Positions 49,229-62,793 of a DNA stretch of 64,000 nucleotides are shown here, in pieces. How positions within the stretch are numbered: position 1 is the stretch's first letter; every line of letters begins with the position of its first letter. This stretch comes from Nautilus pompilius (lineage: Eukaryota > Mollusca > Cephalopoda > Nautilida > Nautilidae). Under the pieces are notes generated by a model that saw nothing but the letters and a program-made list of their open reading frames with translations, searched no databases and was not told the DNA's origin. The stretch lies in NCBI GenBank assembly GCA_018389105.1, contig JACATO010001110.1, positions 62,001-126,000 on the forward strand, given 5' to 3'. The translations under genes and the position numbers were made by a program.

Positions 49229-49317
<89 letters not shown>
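49211..49317. repeat. (GA)n microsatellite
   Basis: About 105 bp of GA repeat immediately left of the LINE endonuclease fragment. The Arg/Glu open frame is an artefact. Confidence 0.97.
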
Positions 49318-49319
<2 letters not shown>

Positions 49320-49690
49320 CATGGTCTGTTTTATGATCTATGTAATTTGATAGGTTACCAGCCTCTGCGATGTGAGGCAGCTACATATTTATCGATTTCG
49401 TATTCAGTACTTGATGATTTTCATCTACCGGCCGAGATAGTCGGCGATTTTAACATACATGCGGATAAATCTCTAGTTTTGCGGAGATTCATTTAGTCTC
49501 ATGCTTACTTTCCTTCAATCTCTTGGTATTCCCATTTGCGGAAAAAACAACAAAAACAAAAAACACGTTGATAAACTGAATAATACTCAAACCGAATGTC
49601 AGATGGCCATGAACATTGGCATTTCCGGTCCCGCAAAGACCCATCCGCCACTAGTCGAAGTGCCAAATCGATCTTTCGAGTAGTTATTAC
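49318..49690 (+). pseudogene. LINE endonuclease-domain fragment
   Basis: Plus-strand translation contains PAEIVGDFNIHADKSL (49428-49475), matching the G-D-F-N-x-H block near the C-terminus of AP-endonuclease-like (EEP) domains of LINE retrotransposons. A second piece in another frame, MLTFLQSLGI (49501-49530), matches the F-L-x-L-L-x-x-x-G-L segment that normally follows. A stop and a frame change lie between. Nothing else of the element is visible. Confidence 0.55.
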
Positions 49691-52600
49691 AATGAACACA
49701 AATAAATTAATAAATAAGAAATGAATGTATTAGTTGAAGGAAATTTGGCCGGGAAACTACGCCAAAAGCAGTCATCATCAAAGGAAACGCCATCTTTACT
49801 TTATCTTTAATAAATAACACAAGAACCGAAATACCATCTTTATATGTATTGACGTATTTTCTATTTTCCATGTTTAATGTTTCCTATGTTAAACGTTGAA
49901 GATTCCTTTTCTTTTTTCGTTTAGTCGGAAATCAGTCTCCTTTAAGGAGGTGCTGGCTTGAATTTATTGTGGCAACCAGGCTGTAACAAGAAACAATAGC
50001 TAAGGTGACGCCGTAACATGCCAGTTGGATTATCGTCCATGTTATTCAGAAATATTTCCTTCGCACTGTGGGAACAGCTTGTGTCAGATATCAGCTGTAG
50101 GCGTGTTACCTTATTCACAAATACGATCGTAAACGTCAGGTGGCCATGGTCCAATTATATTCATCTTTTCTTGCGTCAGAATAAGACACAAGAACAAACC
50201 ACTTATTTAAAATTATATATAATGCGAAAGGATCACTTTAAACATGGTACTTACTTAACGCTAATTCGTCATTAGGATATAATATTTGTAAAAACGTTGG
50301 CAATATAAAAAATTAGACTTGCTTTTCTGGGCACGGAAACCGAGTAATCTCTTTAAAAACAAACAATTAATCAGGTATTGCTTTTAGCGTCAAATTAAAG
50401 TAAATTCTTTGATTTCCTCAAGGGACTCGATTAAACGAAATGTTGCTTATCATTCGGAAACTATTTGGTTTCCCTGAACCTGTGTAGCAGAAAATCAGCT
50501 TGTTTCTCTAACGCTGCGTTCTTCTAGAGACGTCTACTGACATATTTTATGTCTGGCCATTGATGTAATAGACTGGAGGGGATTATTTACACCTGTTATA
50601 CAAGAGCACTAAGATTGACGTTGGTTTCAAGCCGAGCGAGTAAATCCTCAGTGAGTTGCAGTTGCATCCGTGAATTATCTGATATTCGATTAATCCACTT
50701 TATTTCCATTTCTTTCTGCAATAAGGCTTCGTAGTACATCAGACATTATTGTCTTCGGACTAGCTATCAGAACACACAGACGAACGGATTGTCTGTGATC
50801 TACCCCCCCACCCGTTGTATTCAGTCTCGTTAGCAGTACCCTCGCGAAGCGCGTAACAATAGCGCGGAAAGGCTACTGTTCTGCAAGATTGAAGATCGAA
50901 TCCTTCCTGGAACTAGCTCGGGTTGGCAAATCTCCCCGGCAGAGTTTCTTTTCACTCTTCTTCCCCAGCCAGCCGCATTGGCTTTCCCCGAAATTACAGT
51001 TCCCTTCCACGTTTCAAAATGAAAGAACTTCAATAAAGATTTCGGTCGAAACCTCCGGGTCACACATTCTTCCAGCTGGTTCGTGTCCCTCGTCGGCGTA
51101 CAGTAACTTGGAAACTTTAGAACTATCGACGTATTTTATCTGAATTGTAAGGTGTCTCTTAAGACTACCAGACTCACGTCTGGCAGATCGGGATCATATT
51201 TCACGCAGTTTGTGACGTCATGGTTTTCTAGGACTTCCTACTTGTCTGCAAGAGAAATTCGGGTCGATAAAATCGAAAGAGGAAGGGAAACCGACGGACT
51301 GAGGTAAATGGCAACATGGGATCGAAACCAAAACCGAAACGACTCTAGCTGAAATTTTAACTTTTTTTTCTTTCTGGTTGCACTACATGCCAACACGTGG
51401 CACCAAATGAGGTATTCATCACCAAACCCTCTTGGTTTGCACGGTAAGCCAGCACTGAACTCCGATCTAATCCTTACGGATTTACAAATCCCACCTCTGT
51501 GCGGCTTCTTTGTCCAACCTGGCGACGGCTCCGAAATTTCCATCCAAGCGATCACAACGAAAAAAATAAAACAAATTTACGCAAATGCAGCTCTCACATC
51601 AGGATTCCAGCTGACAACTAAAGTAATTAATTTATTTACCTGACGCTAATTACAGACGCAGGTTGGTCCTCTGATATTAATTAATTTTTGTACTGGCACA
51701 ACCTGTCTATATAATTTCCTGTGGACCGTTACGCTATTGAATTTAAATTAGACTGAACCGCGTAGTCTTCTTGCGCACACGAAAGTAGACACCTTGATGC
51801 CCATGGCAACTGGTATTTTGTAAATAATTTGCGATGCTGGTTCGGTATTATTGCCCATGCGTATCCACAGCCATAATCTGTAATTGCTACGTCCATATAT
51901 TATGTATAGTAGTAGTTTGAGCTTGCCATGATAATAAATAAATATATAATAAAATATTAACATATATTTTTTATTCATATATATACACACATACACACAT
52001 ATCTGATTTTTTATTTAAATGACGTGATTAATATAAAATAAAAAGATTACGTTTTAGTGGATTATAATCATTTAAACTGCAATAAGAGCTGACTTGTCTA
52101 GAGGTTAGAGTTACTTAAAGTATGGAAAGTGACGGCTAAAGAAAAGGATTGCTTCTTAACTACTGATTCTCTATATATCTCTTTTGTCAGTGATGGGCTG
52201 GCGCTTTTGTTTATGTACGGACATCTAACTAGTGTAGAAGGATGACAAATCTATATATTTTTGTCTTTTTTTTTTTCCTATAAGAAAACTTTCCATTTAT
52301 TTAGTTCCTGTTTCTTGCTAGGTGACTTATCAGTCATTGTTTACTGGTATCTTGAGACAATAAATTACAAACATCCATGGTGATTGGATATTCAGAAATT
52401 CGATCAAAGGGTTCTGAAACTCCTGCTGCATAACACTGGCGTCTGGTTTCCGTTTGCCTCATTATTCCGAGTAAACATTACTCACGTACACTTAAAGGCG
52501 CAAAAGCGAGACACTTTGATTTTCTAGACGGAAGTCTGTCGAGTGGCGATTTCCGGTCAGGCTCCTTATCTGTGAAGGCGTAAAGATTGTAGGTAGGGTT

Positions 52601-54692
52601 CGACAGCAGGGGTGCATAACTCCTTTCGGAAATAAATGAGCACTAGTTTAACTACTAACGATAAATATGGAAATGGCGAATGAGGTGATACAAGTGACGC
52701 CAAAATAGTTCCTTGGAGTCTTATCTAACCGTTTCATACAAACAGATTTTGAAGAGGTAAATATACTCGAGATTAACACGTTTTTAATGCGTAAGTAAAC
52801 ATTGCCTAAACTCTCTCTTTGTCAGCAAGTGTCAGTCAAATGACAGGTAAAGATGGACTTTACAGAGTCAGTAACTGAGAGTTGTCGTCTCTTGTGTAGC
52901 TAGTATTCCGTTCTAACTATCTGTCTAGTCGTGATATGAATGCTATGCTTTCTTCGCGTAGTTTGCATGGTTGTCATTAAATAAACGAGTTAAGAATACT
53001 TTTGGTCATGACTTCATCACATATTTAATGGAAACAAAATAATTTTTGACCTGGTGAAATGAAAATAATCAGGTTGTCTTTTTTTTTTTGTCGGCCATCC
53101 GCCTTTAGATCATAAACAAGACTGGCACAACAGAATCTGATTACTTCTTAAGCTGATTAAATACAAGCGGCTGGATATTTCCCGACGGATTCGGAAAATC
53201 TCGCAGATGAACGTTTCGCAGACTTTATATATACCCATAACTTAATAAACAAGACACAAAAAATTATGACGCTATTATCGATTCTGTTTTATATCTCATT
53301 CTCTCGTTGATAAATTAATTATGAATGTGTGCGTATCTACAGAAATTTACTTATTTGAAACAAATGCACAACTGTCCATTCGTCTCTCATCTAGGGGTCC
53401 ATCTGTGACAGGATGGGTTCTGACGGAGGGAGACTCAGAGGACGAACGAAAGGAACTCTCGAGAAATACATCTCCTGTTTCCGCGCCGATGGAGATACCT
53501 TAAGGGTTCTCTGCTTGATGCTTGTTTAGAACTGAACGATTGATGCTGGAATGGAAAATCATTCGTGTTACCACAAACGAGCGTCAAAACCGAAATGGCT
53601 GAACATAATTGCTAAGCTTTGCTCTGCTAATTTTGCTGGCTGGAAACCAACTTGCAAAAATCGGTAAGTGATATATATCCCGGCAAACTGTGGAGCTTCG
53701 TCCGTTTCCATTCTTTCCGCGCGACCAGACAGCTTCTAAACGCAGTCGAGGGCGGGCGGAATTGACCAAGAAAAGTAGATTTGGCAATATCAGTAAATAT
53801 TTCACTATATGAAAGGTGTCAATGAGGAGAACACTTTTCGAACATGCATGAAAGATTACAGAACTCTTCTGTAAAGAAGACCGACAAAAGTTAGAGCCAC
53901 ATGTATTTCGGTTGTGTGTCGTCGTCCTGCAAATAGTTGTCACGTGACATTTGTATTCGTTCTGAAGCTACTTGATATTCTACTTTCTCTTTAAAAAAAA
54001 TCTCACTGTTTCTAGATACCAGTTTCAGATGAACCGATATATGAATATACAATAAATTGATTTGACAGTTTGATTGGCACATTGACACCTAATTGTAAAT
54101 GTGGTTATCAGAGCTTTTTCAAATATATACTATTTTATTTTTGCATACATTAGAAACTTTATAGAAAACAATGTAGATATTATATTTTGATAATTAAGCA
54201 AATAAGAGTGAAAATTTCCCCTCCAACTCATGTGACAGTATTACCTTTAATAGAGTTACCGTATTGCGGTGACTATGCTATGTTCCACCTCCTTCGTAAC
54301 TGTGACTTGGCTAGAAAAACCTGACCTATGGAAGTCTTTGTTCTCCAAGATTTTTTCCTAAGTGCTGAATCTTAGCAAGAAAGATTCGGGCAGGAGTTCT
54401 AGAAGTCTCGTTATCCAAACAACACGATATTCTATGATTAAAAGAATGGACCAGTGCAATCTGTCTTTACCGAGGCCAGCAGAAGTTCGAAGTTACTCAT
54501 CGAAAGTACTTTCAAGTTGTAGTCAAGGCTCTCACAGACACACGATGCACATTTAAAAATATATTTTTTTTTACTTGCGCAATATTGATTTGTTAAAGCT
54601 GAAATTATATATCATCTATAATTAAAAACACGTAACAAACTCTCGCGTGCTTTTAGATAAGAATAAAGTTGAATTCATCTTTTTCCGACGAA

Positions 54693-54693
<1 letters not shown>
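49691..54693. other. Upstream sequence with one GC-richer block
   Basis: Block 50820-51070 is GC-richer and contains gaagatcgaatcc, a possible decayed box B, so it may be a SINE. Open frames at 51238-51555 and 53584-53943 match no family. The trace near 49790-49840 (aaataccatcttta) resembles one unit of the 18.6-19.9 kb satellite. Confidence 0.35.

Positions 54694-54696
<3 letters not shown>

Positions 54697-54730
<34 letters not shown>
54697..54730. repeat. (CA)n microsatellite
   Basis: 34 bp of pure CA repeat. Confidence 0.98.
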
Positions 54731-54731
<1 letters not shown>

Positions 54732-54931
54732 TTGGTTCTCTCCAAACAGAAGTCCCAAATTAATCTTTTATAGTATATTTTTGAGTAATGTTCTACATAA
54801 AAATGAAGATACATTTTTTGACGCTACTAACGTAACAATAGTTATTATGGGGGTCATATGTCTATGATAAACGATAATCTTCCTCATTCAGACATTGGGA
54901 AATGTTTTTTTTTTGTTGTAATCGTATAGTA

Positions 54932-55012
54932 CAGTGGTTCCTAACCAGGGGTCCGTGGCTCTCATCAGATTTTCAAAGCGGTCCGTGACCGAAGAATGGT
55001 TAAGAACCACTG
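54932..55012. mobile_element. 81-bp hAT-type MITE with perfect 8-bp target duplication
   Basis: Terminal inverted repeats are CAGTGGTTCCTAACC at the left and the reverse complement of CAGTGGTTCTTAACC at the right (one difference in 15), and the ggtccgtg words just inside also face each other. Identical 8-bp direct repeats gtatagta flank the element at 54924-54931 and 55013-55020. CAGTGGTT-type ends plus an 8-bp duplication are characteristic of hAT superfamily non-autonomous elements. No coding capacity. Confidence 0.9.
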
Positions 55013-55020
55013 GTATAGTA

Positions 55021-56624
55021 GTATCTCGATGAAACGATTGGCAAAAGGGGTCTTATATATTTTTTTAAAAACCTACTCTTCTGATTTTATTACTCTATCT
55101 ATTCGTTTGTATACCTATAATCTTATTCATTTCAGAACTGATGAAGAATGTTCCCATGCCATGGAACTGGTTTTGAGCATGGAAGAATAGGGTCTAAAAA
55201 TCTGAACCAGCCAGTATTAGTCGACCTTAGCAGTAAACCAGGCTCCGAAGATCGGTTAGTGCGCAGTCCAGGATCAACCAGAGACTGTCGGCCAGTTTAG
55301 CACTGGATTCTTTTTATAATTTTTAAATGATTTTAAATTAAATAAAACAGGGATTTCCTTATGTTGTATATAAGTTATTTTTCCATAACTAGCTAATAAT
55401 ATACAGCCACAAACCTGTGAAGTACAAATGCAAAGGTTTTTTTGTTTTAAAATTAATATTTCTGTTAATCTACAATGATATAATTTGTTTCATGTGTTAA
55501 TTTTTTTGTAGTGTGACACTAATGCATCATGCTTACTGCTAAATAATCAGTTAGGTTCATGGCATATTTCTAACGTTACGATTTAAAGCCCTATGAGTTG
55601 CATTTTATTCAACGGAGCTGTATATAAATTTAGATTGGTTTTATTTAAGCCCAGATACGAAGGCTTTTAGTGCAACGCAAAAATGTGAAGATAGGTTGCT
55701 ACACCCTGTACCGGGAAGGTCAGGAAAAGCTATAACTTTAGAAAGATAGTCTGGAAGCCTACTTTACATCTGAGTGGCTTATTTTGAATAAGTACGTCTC
55801 TGCCAGACCACACTAGGAGACAGAGATAATAAACATACACGTAGTGTAATCCAGTCCCGTAAGAGGTCAGCACCGACTTGTGGAGTAAGAAAGTCATGTT
55901 TCTGAACCCTGGATCCAGTCGGTTGGAAGAAAGACTTGATTATCGATATCTCGGGTCCTTACTGGTGGCTGGAGGGGCGTTTCTTTGAGTACATCACTGA
56001 CGGGTCATTCCAGATGGGAGCTAGGGAGGAGAGAATGCTGGAGAAACTAGCGGAGATGTGCAAGTTTAGATCTACTTCATAACGCGCTTTGAATGCTTAG
56101 AACGGCTTTAGATTCACGGTTCTTGAGTGTATGGTTCCATCTTTCTCGTGCTCGCTGGTGTCAGTGCTCTTTATTTAATACTTGTTCTCTCACTAAGGCT
56201 CCTGCTAGATCCTTTCATAGCTCCCTTTTTTGTGCTTGAAGTTTGGTGGAAGAAAAATCTGGAAACCAAAGGTGGAAGTTTTGCCTCGAAAGTTTCCACG
56301 ATGTATGCAGTACCAGTCTGCAGACTGACGTCAGGACAGGGATCAGTACACATGTCTCTGATACACGTACTTTTATTTCATTTCACAGGCTCCTGTGACC
56401 GGACACACCCCCAACCCCGGCAGGTGGAAGAGCAGTCAACATTTCCCCACCAGCTTCTCTGGCGATCCCTGAATTAGACGAAAAGATACCTGATTGGATG
56501 GACCTCGGTATTACGTAATCACAGGCGCAGGCTGGATCAGATACAGGGATCATATATAAATTTACCAGACGGTGTAAATAGAGCTCAGTGTGCACATTAG
56601 GATCTTAAGCAATGATGTGCTCAC
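55021..56624. other. Upstream sequence, no firm feature
   Basis: Contains actgatgaagaatgttccca near 55139 with a ttcc/ggaa hairpin that resembles a decayed hammerhead motif, but the GAAAC box is absent. Open frames near 56127-56595 lie on both strands and have no match. Confidence 0.35.
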
Positions 56625-56701
56625 CTTCTGTGATCTGAGAAGTTTTATTTGAATCTGCTCCGTACTGCACGAGGTTCATTGTTTTGTTTTCTCGGTTTAT
56701 T
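56625..56701 (-). CDS. Candidate upstream exon (no domain)
   Basis: A 77-nt stretch bounded by a pyrimidine-rich acceptor (gattttccAG) and a GTGAGC donor. Only one of the three frames is open. It starts in phase 2 and ends in phase 1, which fits the phase-1 start of the EGF exon. It encodes a polar N-, K- and T-rich segment containing MNLVQYGADSNKTSQITE. No domain is recognised. The ATG inside it could alternatively be a start codon, but no signal peptide follows. The call rests on splice signals and phase only. Confidence 0.38.
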
Positions 56702-57111
56702 CTGGAAAATCAGAGACTTGATCACACTCACATTACACCCAACAACGGATTATTCCGCAAAGTTTTGATTTAGATACTAATTTTCATAACAATATCTGCA
56801 TTATACTAATTTACGATTCGATTAAAATTTACTTACTTTTCCAAGTTTTGACTTCTTTTCCTGTCTAGTCGCAGTGGAGTGAGGGCGATCCCTGGCATCT
56901 GGAATAGCAACTAATGAGCTTGGGAAGGTATCCGACCCGGCTGCATCTTCAACGTTTTAAAGTATACAGAATACGATGGTTTGATATGAGAAGAAAGATC
57001 AGGAAGACTTAGCACTGACTAAGGAGAGTTACGTTTTTGTTTAGATAATGTGTTATTGTTGGACCAATAAAACATAAAACATAACCATATATAGATTCTG
57101 TGTGTACCTAT

Positions 57112-57342
<231 letters not shown>

Positions 57343-60300
57343 TACAACACGTACATTTCCAAATTTTTTAAATTTTTCCCAGAAAATAGACAAGCTGCAT
57401 CAAACTGATAAATATTAAAGTCATAAGAAGCATTTTAGAAAATCTAATAATTTGTATATATTGTTACTGATTGTTGAAACGCACTCGAAACTATATAATA
57501 AGGACTCAGAATGAAGTTGTTATAATTAACTATTAGCTATATATTCCTTCTAATAGTCTAACAATCTCATTTAACTTAATCCAAAGTTTTATTTCCTATT
57601 TTCCAAATACTAAATCCCACCCTTTAAAACGGCTGCTGGAGTAAGGGACGCCCGATAGTAAACTCGCATGGATAAAAGTTTCTATAGTCCTTTTGTCAGT
57701 TTTCCAAGTAGATCTGTACCCAATCAGATGTGTGGTTCACCGTAAGCGTTTATCCGGATTCTACACCAATCCGGCTTCATTCTGTGGGCTTAGACAGTAA
57801 TAAAACAGTCATATTGCCGTTGTTCAGTCTTTCAGATAACGTGATCTCCGTATTACAAGTGCTCCAGGAGCAACTTTTCACCGTGATGATCTTGTGTCAA
57901 CAATAGCCTTTTTTTTAGCTTCAAAGAAATTTTATTTAAATCTCGATACTATAGTAACAAAAATTGATAATTTTTTTTAAAATGAAAACTTATGGTCTTA
58001 AAGGATTTTAGCCAAAATTAGTTTCCATCGAGACTGCGAGCCGGCCACCCAACCCTACTCCCTCTCTCTCTCTCTGGAGGGAGGTAGGATTGTCCCAATG
58101 CTCTGACCAGTAGAAAGGTGTTTTCTCACCCAGAAATTTGGAGTCGAAAGAATTGAGTTAAACACAAGCATATATTTATCTTATTTACTTGTAGCTCCTT
58201 TCCGTACCTGAAAACATAAGCTTTGTCGACGTAGCGCTCACGAGAAGTTACTTATTTTAAAACCGTCCATTAGTGAGGGAGGCTGGGGGCCGATCTTCCG
58301 CACGTGTGGTCGGTCATCAGGGGGGACAGCGAGTTCACTTCACTTCAACAGTTGGCAAAGCGAGTAGCCAAACGGAATGGTGGACCACTACAGTCAGTAA
58401 CCTACACCAGGCATCATCACCAACAACCCCAGAAACACTGTAGATAGGCCAGACACCTAAACTAAAGGCCCTCCAGACAAGAGAGCAGCTTGCTGCCAAG
58501 GGACGTCACCTGCACAATCCGTGCTCAGTCGCCTAGCAAGTTTGCATGGATTCTTCAAGTTTGAAGATACATTAATTTGATTTGAAACTAGAAATTAACA
58601 GATAATTACTGCAATAAAACGATTTCGCGACTTTAACGGACTCGATGAAAACTCGCGATTACACAGAAAAATGAAGCTAATTAAAACGTTAATTTATTTT
58701 AAATGAAACACTCGGGAAGGCGGTTAGGATTTGAGTGGAAGAAAGTCGCTAAATTAGCTCTCCAGTCGGTTTGATTATCTCACGCTAAGCTGCATTTAAG
58801 TAAAGTTAGACTGATCATAGAAAAGGTGCTTTTTCTGGCAGTTGTAGGCGGGTATCACAGAGGTTATCGCTTTAAATTAGTGAAAATGTCGACTACAGCG
58901 TTTTTTGTTGCCGGCAAATCTCAAACTCTACCCCCACCCGCCATTGCTCTCGCCATGGTAGAAGCCTGGTAGAGGAATGTCAGAAGAGTAACTTCCATAC
59001 GACGTTTTACCTGTATCGTTTATTTTGCAAGGATGAACATCGATTATTCAGTGGATACAAAACGGCACGAAGCCGTCAATGACTTATGCGAGGCACCCCA
59101 GGAAAGAGAAATGCCCATTATTTACATGTGATGGCAATACATTGTCCTGCTAAATTAATTTGGCCATTATGCAAATGAATGTAGCAGACCAGAATCTATA
59201 CACGTTACGGGTCTGTTTATGTATATATCTGACATCTAAGTAATCAGCTTGCGCATGGTCACCATCAGATCGAAAAGAGGCAGATGCCGCGATATTTCCC
59301 CATTTACCCGAGGCTGACTGCAGTCAGGGTTAGCCACAAAAAAGCCAATGATCTCAGTATCTCCAACATCATCACGGAGTTCGCCAGAAAGAATGTCACT
59401 CTCTGTTGCTGCAAAGCAATTTAAGTGTTCTAAATGACGAATCGATCATTGGAACACGGGGGATTCCGACCTGCCACGCGCCAGACATCGACCCGAAATT
59501 TCCTGCATACCTTCGCAAAAAGCAACCAAGGTGAGTTCTTTGCATTACCTGTTTCGTGGGTTGTTTGTCGTTTTCTCCAGCTTCTTATCGATGCTTCGTT
59601 AATGGGGGCCTTCACGCGCGGAACGATGACGACTGTTTAATAAAACTAAATCACTTTTCGAAAGATCTAGTCAGGACATGCTTGGCTGAAGTCTCATATA
59701 AGGTGACATATATTCTTTTTTCTCCGATTAACCCCAGGTTTTAGCATTTCACGTATGGATATCGAATCTGGTTTTGTAGATCTAACAGAAACCGTCAATT
59801 CCAGCTCAGGGTCAAGTATAGAAACGGAGCCATTGTAGGTCTGGCAATTTGAAAAAGCCGGAATTAGTGTTTTCCCGAAGTCATCTCTGTTCTACCGGTG
59901 CCGTTTTTAAGACACACCCATCTTCGTGTCAGTAAGGCATACTCATGTCTGACTTTCATATTCTTCAGAAGAATGGTGCTATATGCCACATTTCTATTGA
60001 TGACACTCTGGTAGTATACTCAAAGCTTTTTTAAATAATCTGTTGAAGCAAGTTTTGGGGGATGACCATTAGATGAAAGCATGCCGTCCAGGTACCGCCC
60101 ATACGATAGAATTAAAGAAGATTTTCATAGTGATGTGGAGGAATGCAAAATCTTGGTAATTCAATGCCAAACAGGGTAGAGACTCTTCGTGGCCCTTTTC
60201 CGCAACAAACGAACAAAACTGTTTTGGCAAAAGACTACATTCCATTCATTAACACGTGTATATATTATACTTAATCTTGATTAAGAACTTACTAATACTG

Positions 60301-60778
60301 CGATTGAATTATTTATTTACTTACATACGGGAATTCTTTCTGATATCTGACAAATTCTACAAAACATCCGTTTAGGTAAAATAGGGGAAACTCGTTTTAA
60401 CCATTTGTGCAAGAATACTTAAGAGTCTCAGAATTAAAATATTAGCTCGACATCTGTATCGAAGGTTTAAACTTTCTGAAACTTTCTTGAGATTAATGAT
60501 AGTAATCTATTTAAAATGATTTTACCTGCAGAGTTAATAAACGTCGTTCATTAACACATCTTCCAGTACTCTTTGAAAACAAATATTGCCTTTTCTGTTA
60601 TCATCTATTATATATTATTAACTCATTAGTTAACGAAACAATTTCAGTAAGTAGTATATAAATGAATATTCAAACACGAATATCATGGAAGTAGCGACCT
60701 CTTAGTTTTTACAATCTGTGTTTCAGACCAGGAATTGTAAAAATTAAGCTTTCAAAATAAACCCGTGATTTTACTTAC
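57343..60778. other. Upstream sequence, no firm feature
   Basis: A GC-richer block at 58260-58560 has no protein match and could be an unrecognised repeat. Open frames at 59430-59640 on both strands are unrecognised. Confidence 0.35.
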
Positions 60779-60873
60779 TTTCGAGATGTAGTGGGGGTTT
60801 TATGGACACGACTGTGTTGTATTATGTGATACCATTCTTCGTTCTTTTCTGTCTGTTTAACTCCACCGAACTC
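60779..60873 (-). CDS. Candidate upstream exon (no domain)
   Basis: A 95-nt stretch with a very strong acceptor (ttgttttttcatctctAG) and GTAAGT donor. A single frame is open, phase 0 to phase 2, compatible with the phase-2 start of the candidate exon at 56625-56701. It encodes a hydrophilic segment ending HKTPTTSRK. No domain or signal peptide is visible. If real, transcription starts further right. Confidence 0.38.
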
Positions 60874-61389
60874 CTAGAGATGAAAAAACAAGAAGTGCGT
60901 CTTTCTAGAGCTGCACGTACTCTGTCTACATAATTGGTTACTTTCCTGTTTGAGAATGAGCCAAGTCGAATGCTAGAAAGTACAGAATGTGGCTGAAAAG
61001 TATTGTGGTAGTTCTTGCACATTGTGCCGTCCATTTTGCACCAAGCACCAACTTGACACAGATTAAAGCCTTTCTTTCTACCGGCAACCCGACTGATACA
61101 AAATCACCAGATGATTGGCGTGGTCGATATTGGGTGACGCCGCTTCAGAAATGGTGGCAGCTGGCGCATCGTTTGTGCCTGACAGAAATAAGCCAATTAG
61201 ACAAACTCGCCTCACCTGGTATTGGCTTCAACTCCTAGGTAAAGACCACACCCAGATATTATAGGTTTTGAGGAGAAGATTTTCCGAGCATTACCGTGGG
61301 GGGCGGAATCCGGTGGGAGGGTTGAGGAGGGGGGAACGTGACTGGCCACTTCATTTTTAGGATGTTGTTGGTCCTTTAAAAACACTGAT
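60874..61389. other. Upstream sequence right of candidate exon
   Basis: Plus open frame 60987-61238 and minus frame 61212-61475 have no match. A potential donor (ccagGTGAGG at about 61208) has the wrong phase for the candidate exon. Confidence 0.35.
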
Positions 61390-61430
61390 GACCGAACAAT
61401 GCGTTTCCTGGGATACAAACCCTTCATCAG
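61390..61430 (-). ncRNA. Hammerhead-ribozyme-like motif (Penelope-like element type)
   Basis: On the minus strand CTGATGA (61430-61424) is followed by AGGGTTTGTATCCCAG, able to form a GGG/CCC stem II, then GAAAC (61407-61403), a short candidate stem III and GGTC as a possible cleavage triplet. The layout GTTTC-stem-TCATCAG (plus-strand view) recalls the terminal repeats of Penelope-like retroelements, which carry such ribozymes. The base pair next to GAAAC is not canonical and stem I is unclear, so activity is doubtful. The minus-strand open frame that translates it is incidental. Confidence 0.4.
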
Positions 61431-61960
61431 TTTCTGACGAAAAGGAAAGGTTGTCAGTTGACCTGACAGGCTCACCTGGGCACCTCTGAGCGGTCAGGAC
61501 ATCTTCAACAATAGCCAAGAAACTCGTTATGCCACCATAATAAATTCCGCTACGAAACAATGGCTGCGGAATGATAAACACCTTCTCGACTGTACCACGC
61601 ACGTAACTCGCCGTCAGAAATATTAAAGCTGAACCGACTGTCACTAGGAAACCTCACTCGTTGCCATTTTGGAGGGGAAATGTTCGACCGTCGTCGTGCA
61701 ACTAGTACACGGCCCGACGAAAGTCCAACCTCAGCTTTAGTGAATGACCAGAGATGGCGAAAGACTATTTTTTATCCGGCTGTTTTTACGAATTTAGTGC
61801 CGACACTTCTGTTCTGGGTCGGGCATTAAACGTGAAGTCAGGGTAAATTTCAGTCCGTTGACTGACGCGCCACGGCTAGCTCGACTGTTTCAAGTAGTGC
61901 ATCCTCAAAATTCTGTCAGTCCTGAAACTGAAAGTACGACAACGACAGCGGGTTGTCAGT
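61431..61960. other. Upstream sequence, possibly part of a repeat
   Basis: Minus open frame 61357-61644 looks like a signal peptide at first (hydrophobic start) but begins with GTG after an in-frame TGA, so is not called a gene. Confidence 0.3.
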
Positions 61961-62033
61961 GCGTGCGTGTGTGTGTGTGGTGTGTGTGTGTGGTGTGTGT
62001 GTTTGTGGTGTGTGTGTGTGTGTGGTGTGTGTA
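61961..62033. repeat. (GT)n microsatellite
   Basis: About 70 bp of GT repeats with GTGG interruptions. Confidence 0.96.
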
Positions 62034-62757
62034 TGATGAACGATTAATCTTGCTAAACTGAAAGTACGAAACCGATTGATGGGGGGGGAGGGATGACTGA
62101 TAAGGGAATTACATTTTTCCTAATATTTTCACCAAAAGATGGCATCATTAGGTTTACTCTGCATTAAGGACAAGCGCAATAAACTTATTTGAATCCTTAG
62201 AAAGTTTCATAAAATGTGAAGTCGCTTGATTCAGCTATTAAAATTTTAAAAAAATGTACAGGGTACCCCAGCCGAAGTACCACGTTCCTTTGATATCGCG
62301 CTCGAACAGAGAATCAAACCTTCGCTAACAGCTCGCTGTGTGCGAACGGAAGGTATACAAATATAACTGTTCTTCTAAGTATACAAAACCAGTAAAGGTT
62401 TCGATCTGACTGTGCTTCTAGTTTAAAGACAGCACCAAAAACGGAAAACGGCTATTACTTTCACAAAATACGAAGTACTGGTGGGGAGGGGTGTGTCTCT
62501 TTAAAACTGCTAATATAAATCTAAATGGCATCCTCGATGAAACTGTAAGCGGTCTGGAGGGAATTTTCCTTGTTTTAAATTTCTCTTTCATCAGCCGCTC
62601 TAACTTCCTCATGAAAAGCGCCAATAATACAAAAAAAGCAATGATTTTAAACTTTCCGTGTTTACTTTCACCCTTTTCCCCCCTTCTTTTGAGCGCTGAA
62701 AATAAAATCTATTGAAACTCTAGTTTGTCCATCTTCGTTTTACTTTTGCTCCTAGGA

Positions 62758-62793
<36 letters not shown>

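Noticed and set aside
55138..55190. Third hammerhead-like motif (actgatgaagaatgttccca with a ttcc/ggaa hairpin)
   Set aside because: The GAAAC box and cleavage triplet are missing, so the core is not supported.
61357..61644. Signal-peptide-like start of a minus-strand frame
   Set aside because: The frame begins at GTG right after an in-frame TGA, overlaps the hammerhead-like repeat, and its donor phase does not fit the next candidate exon.
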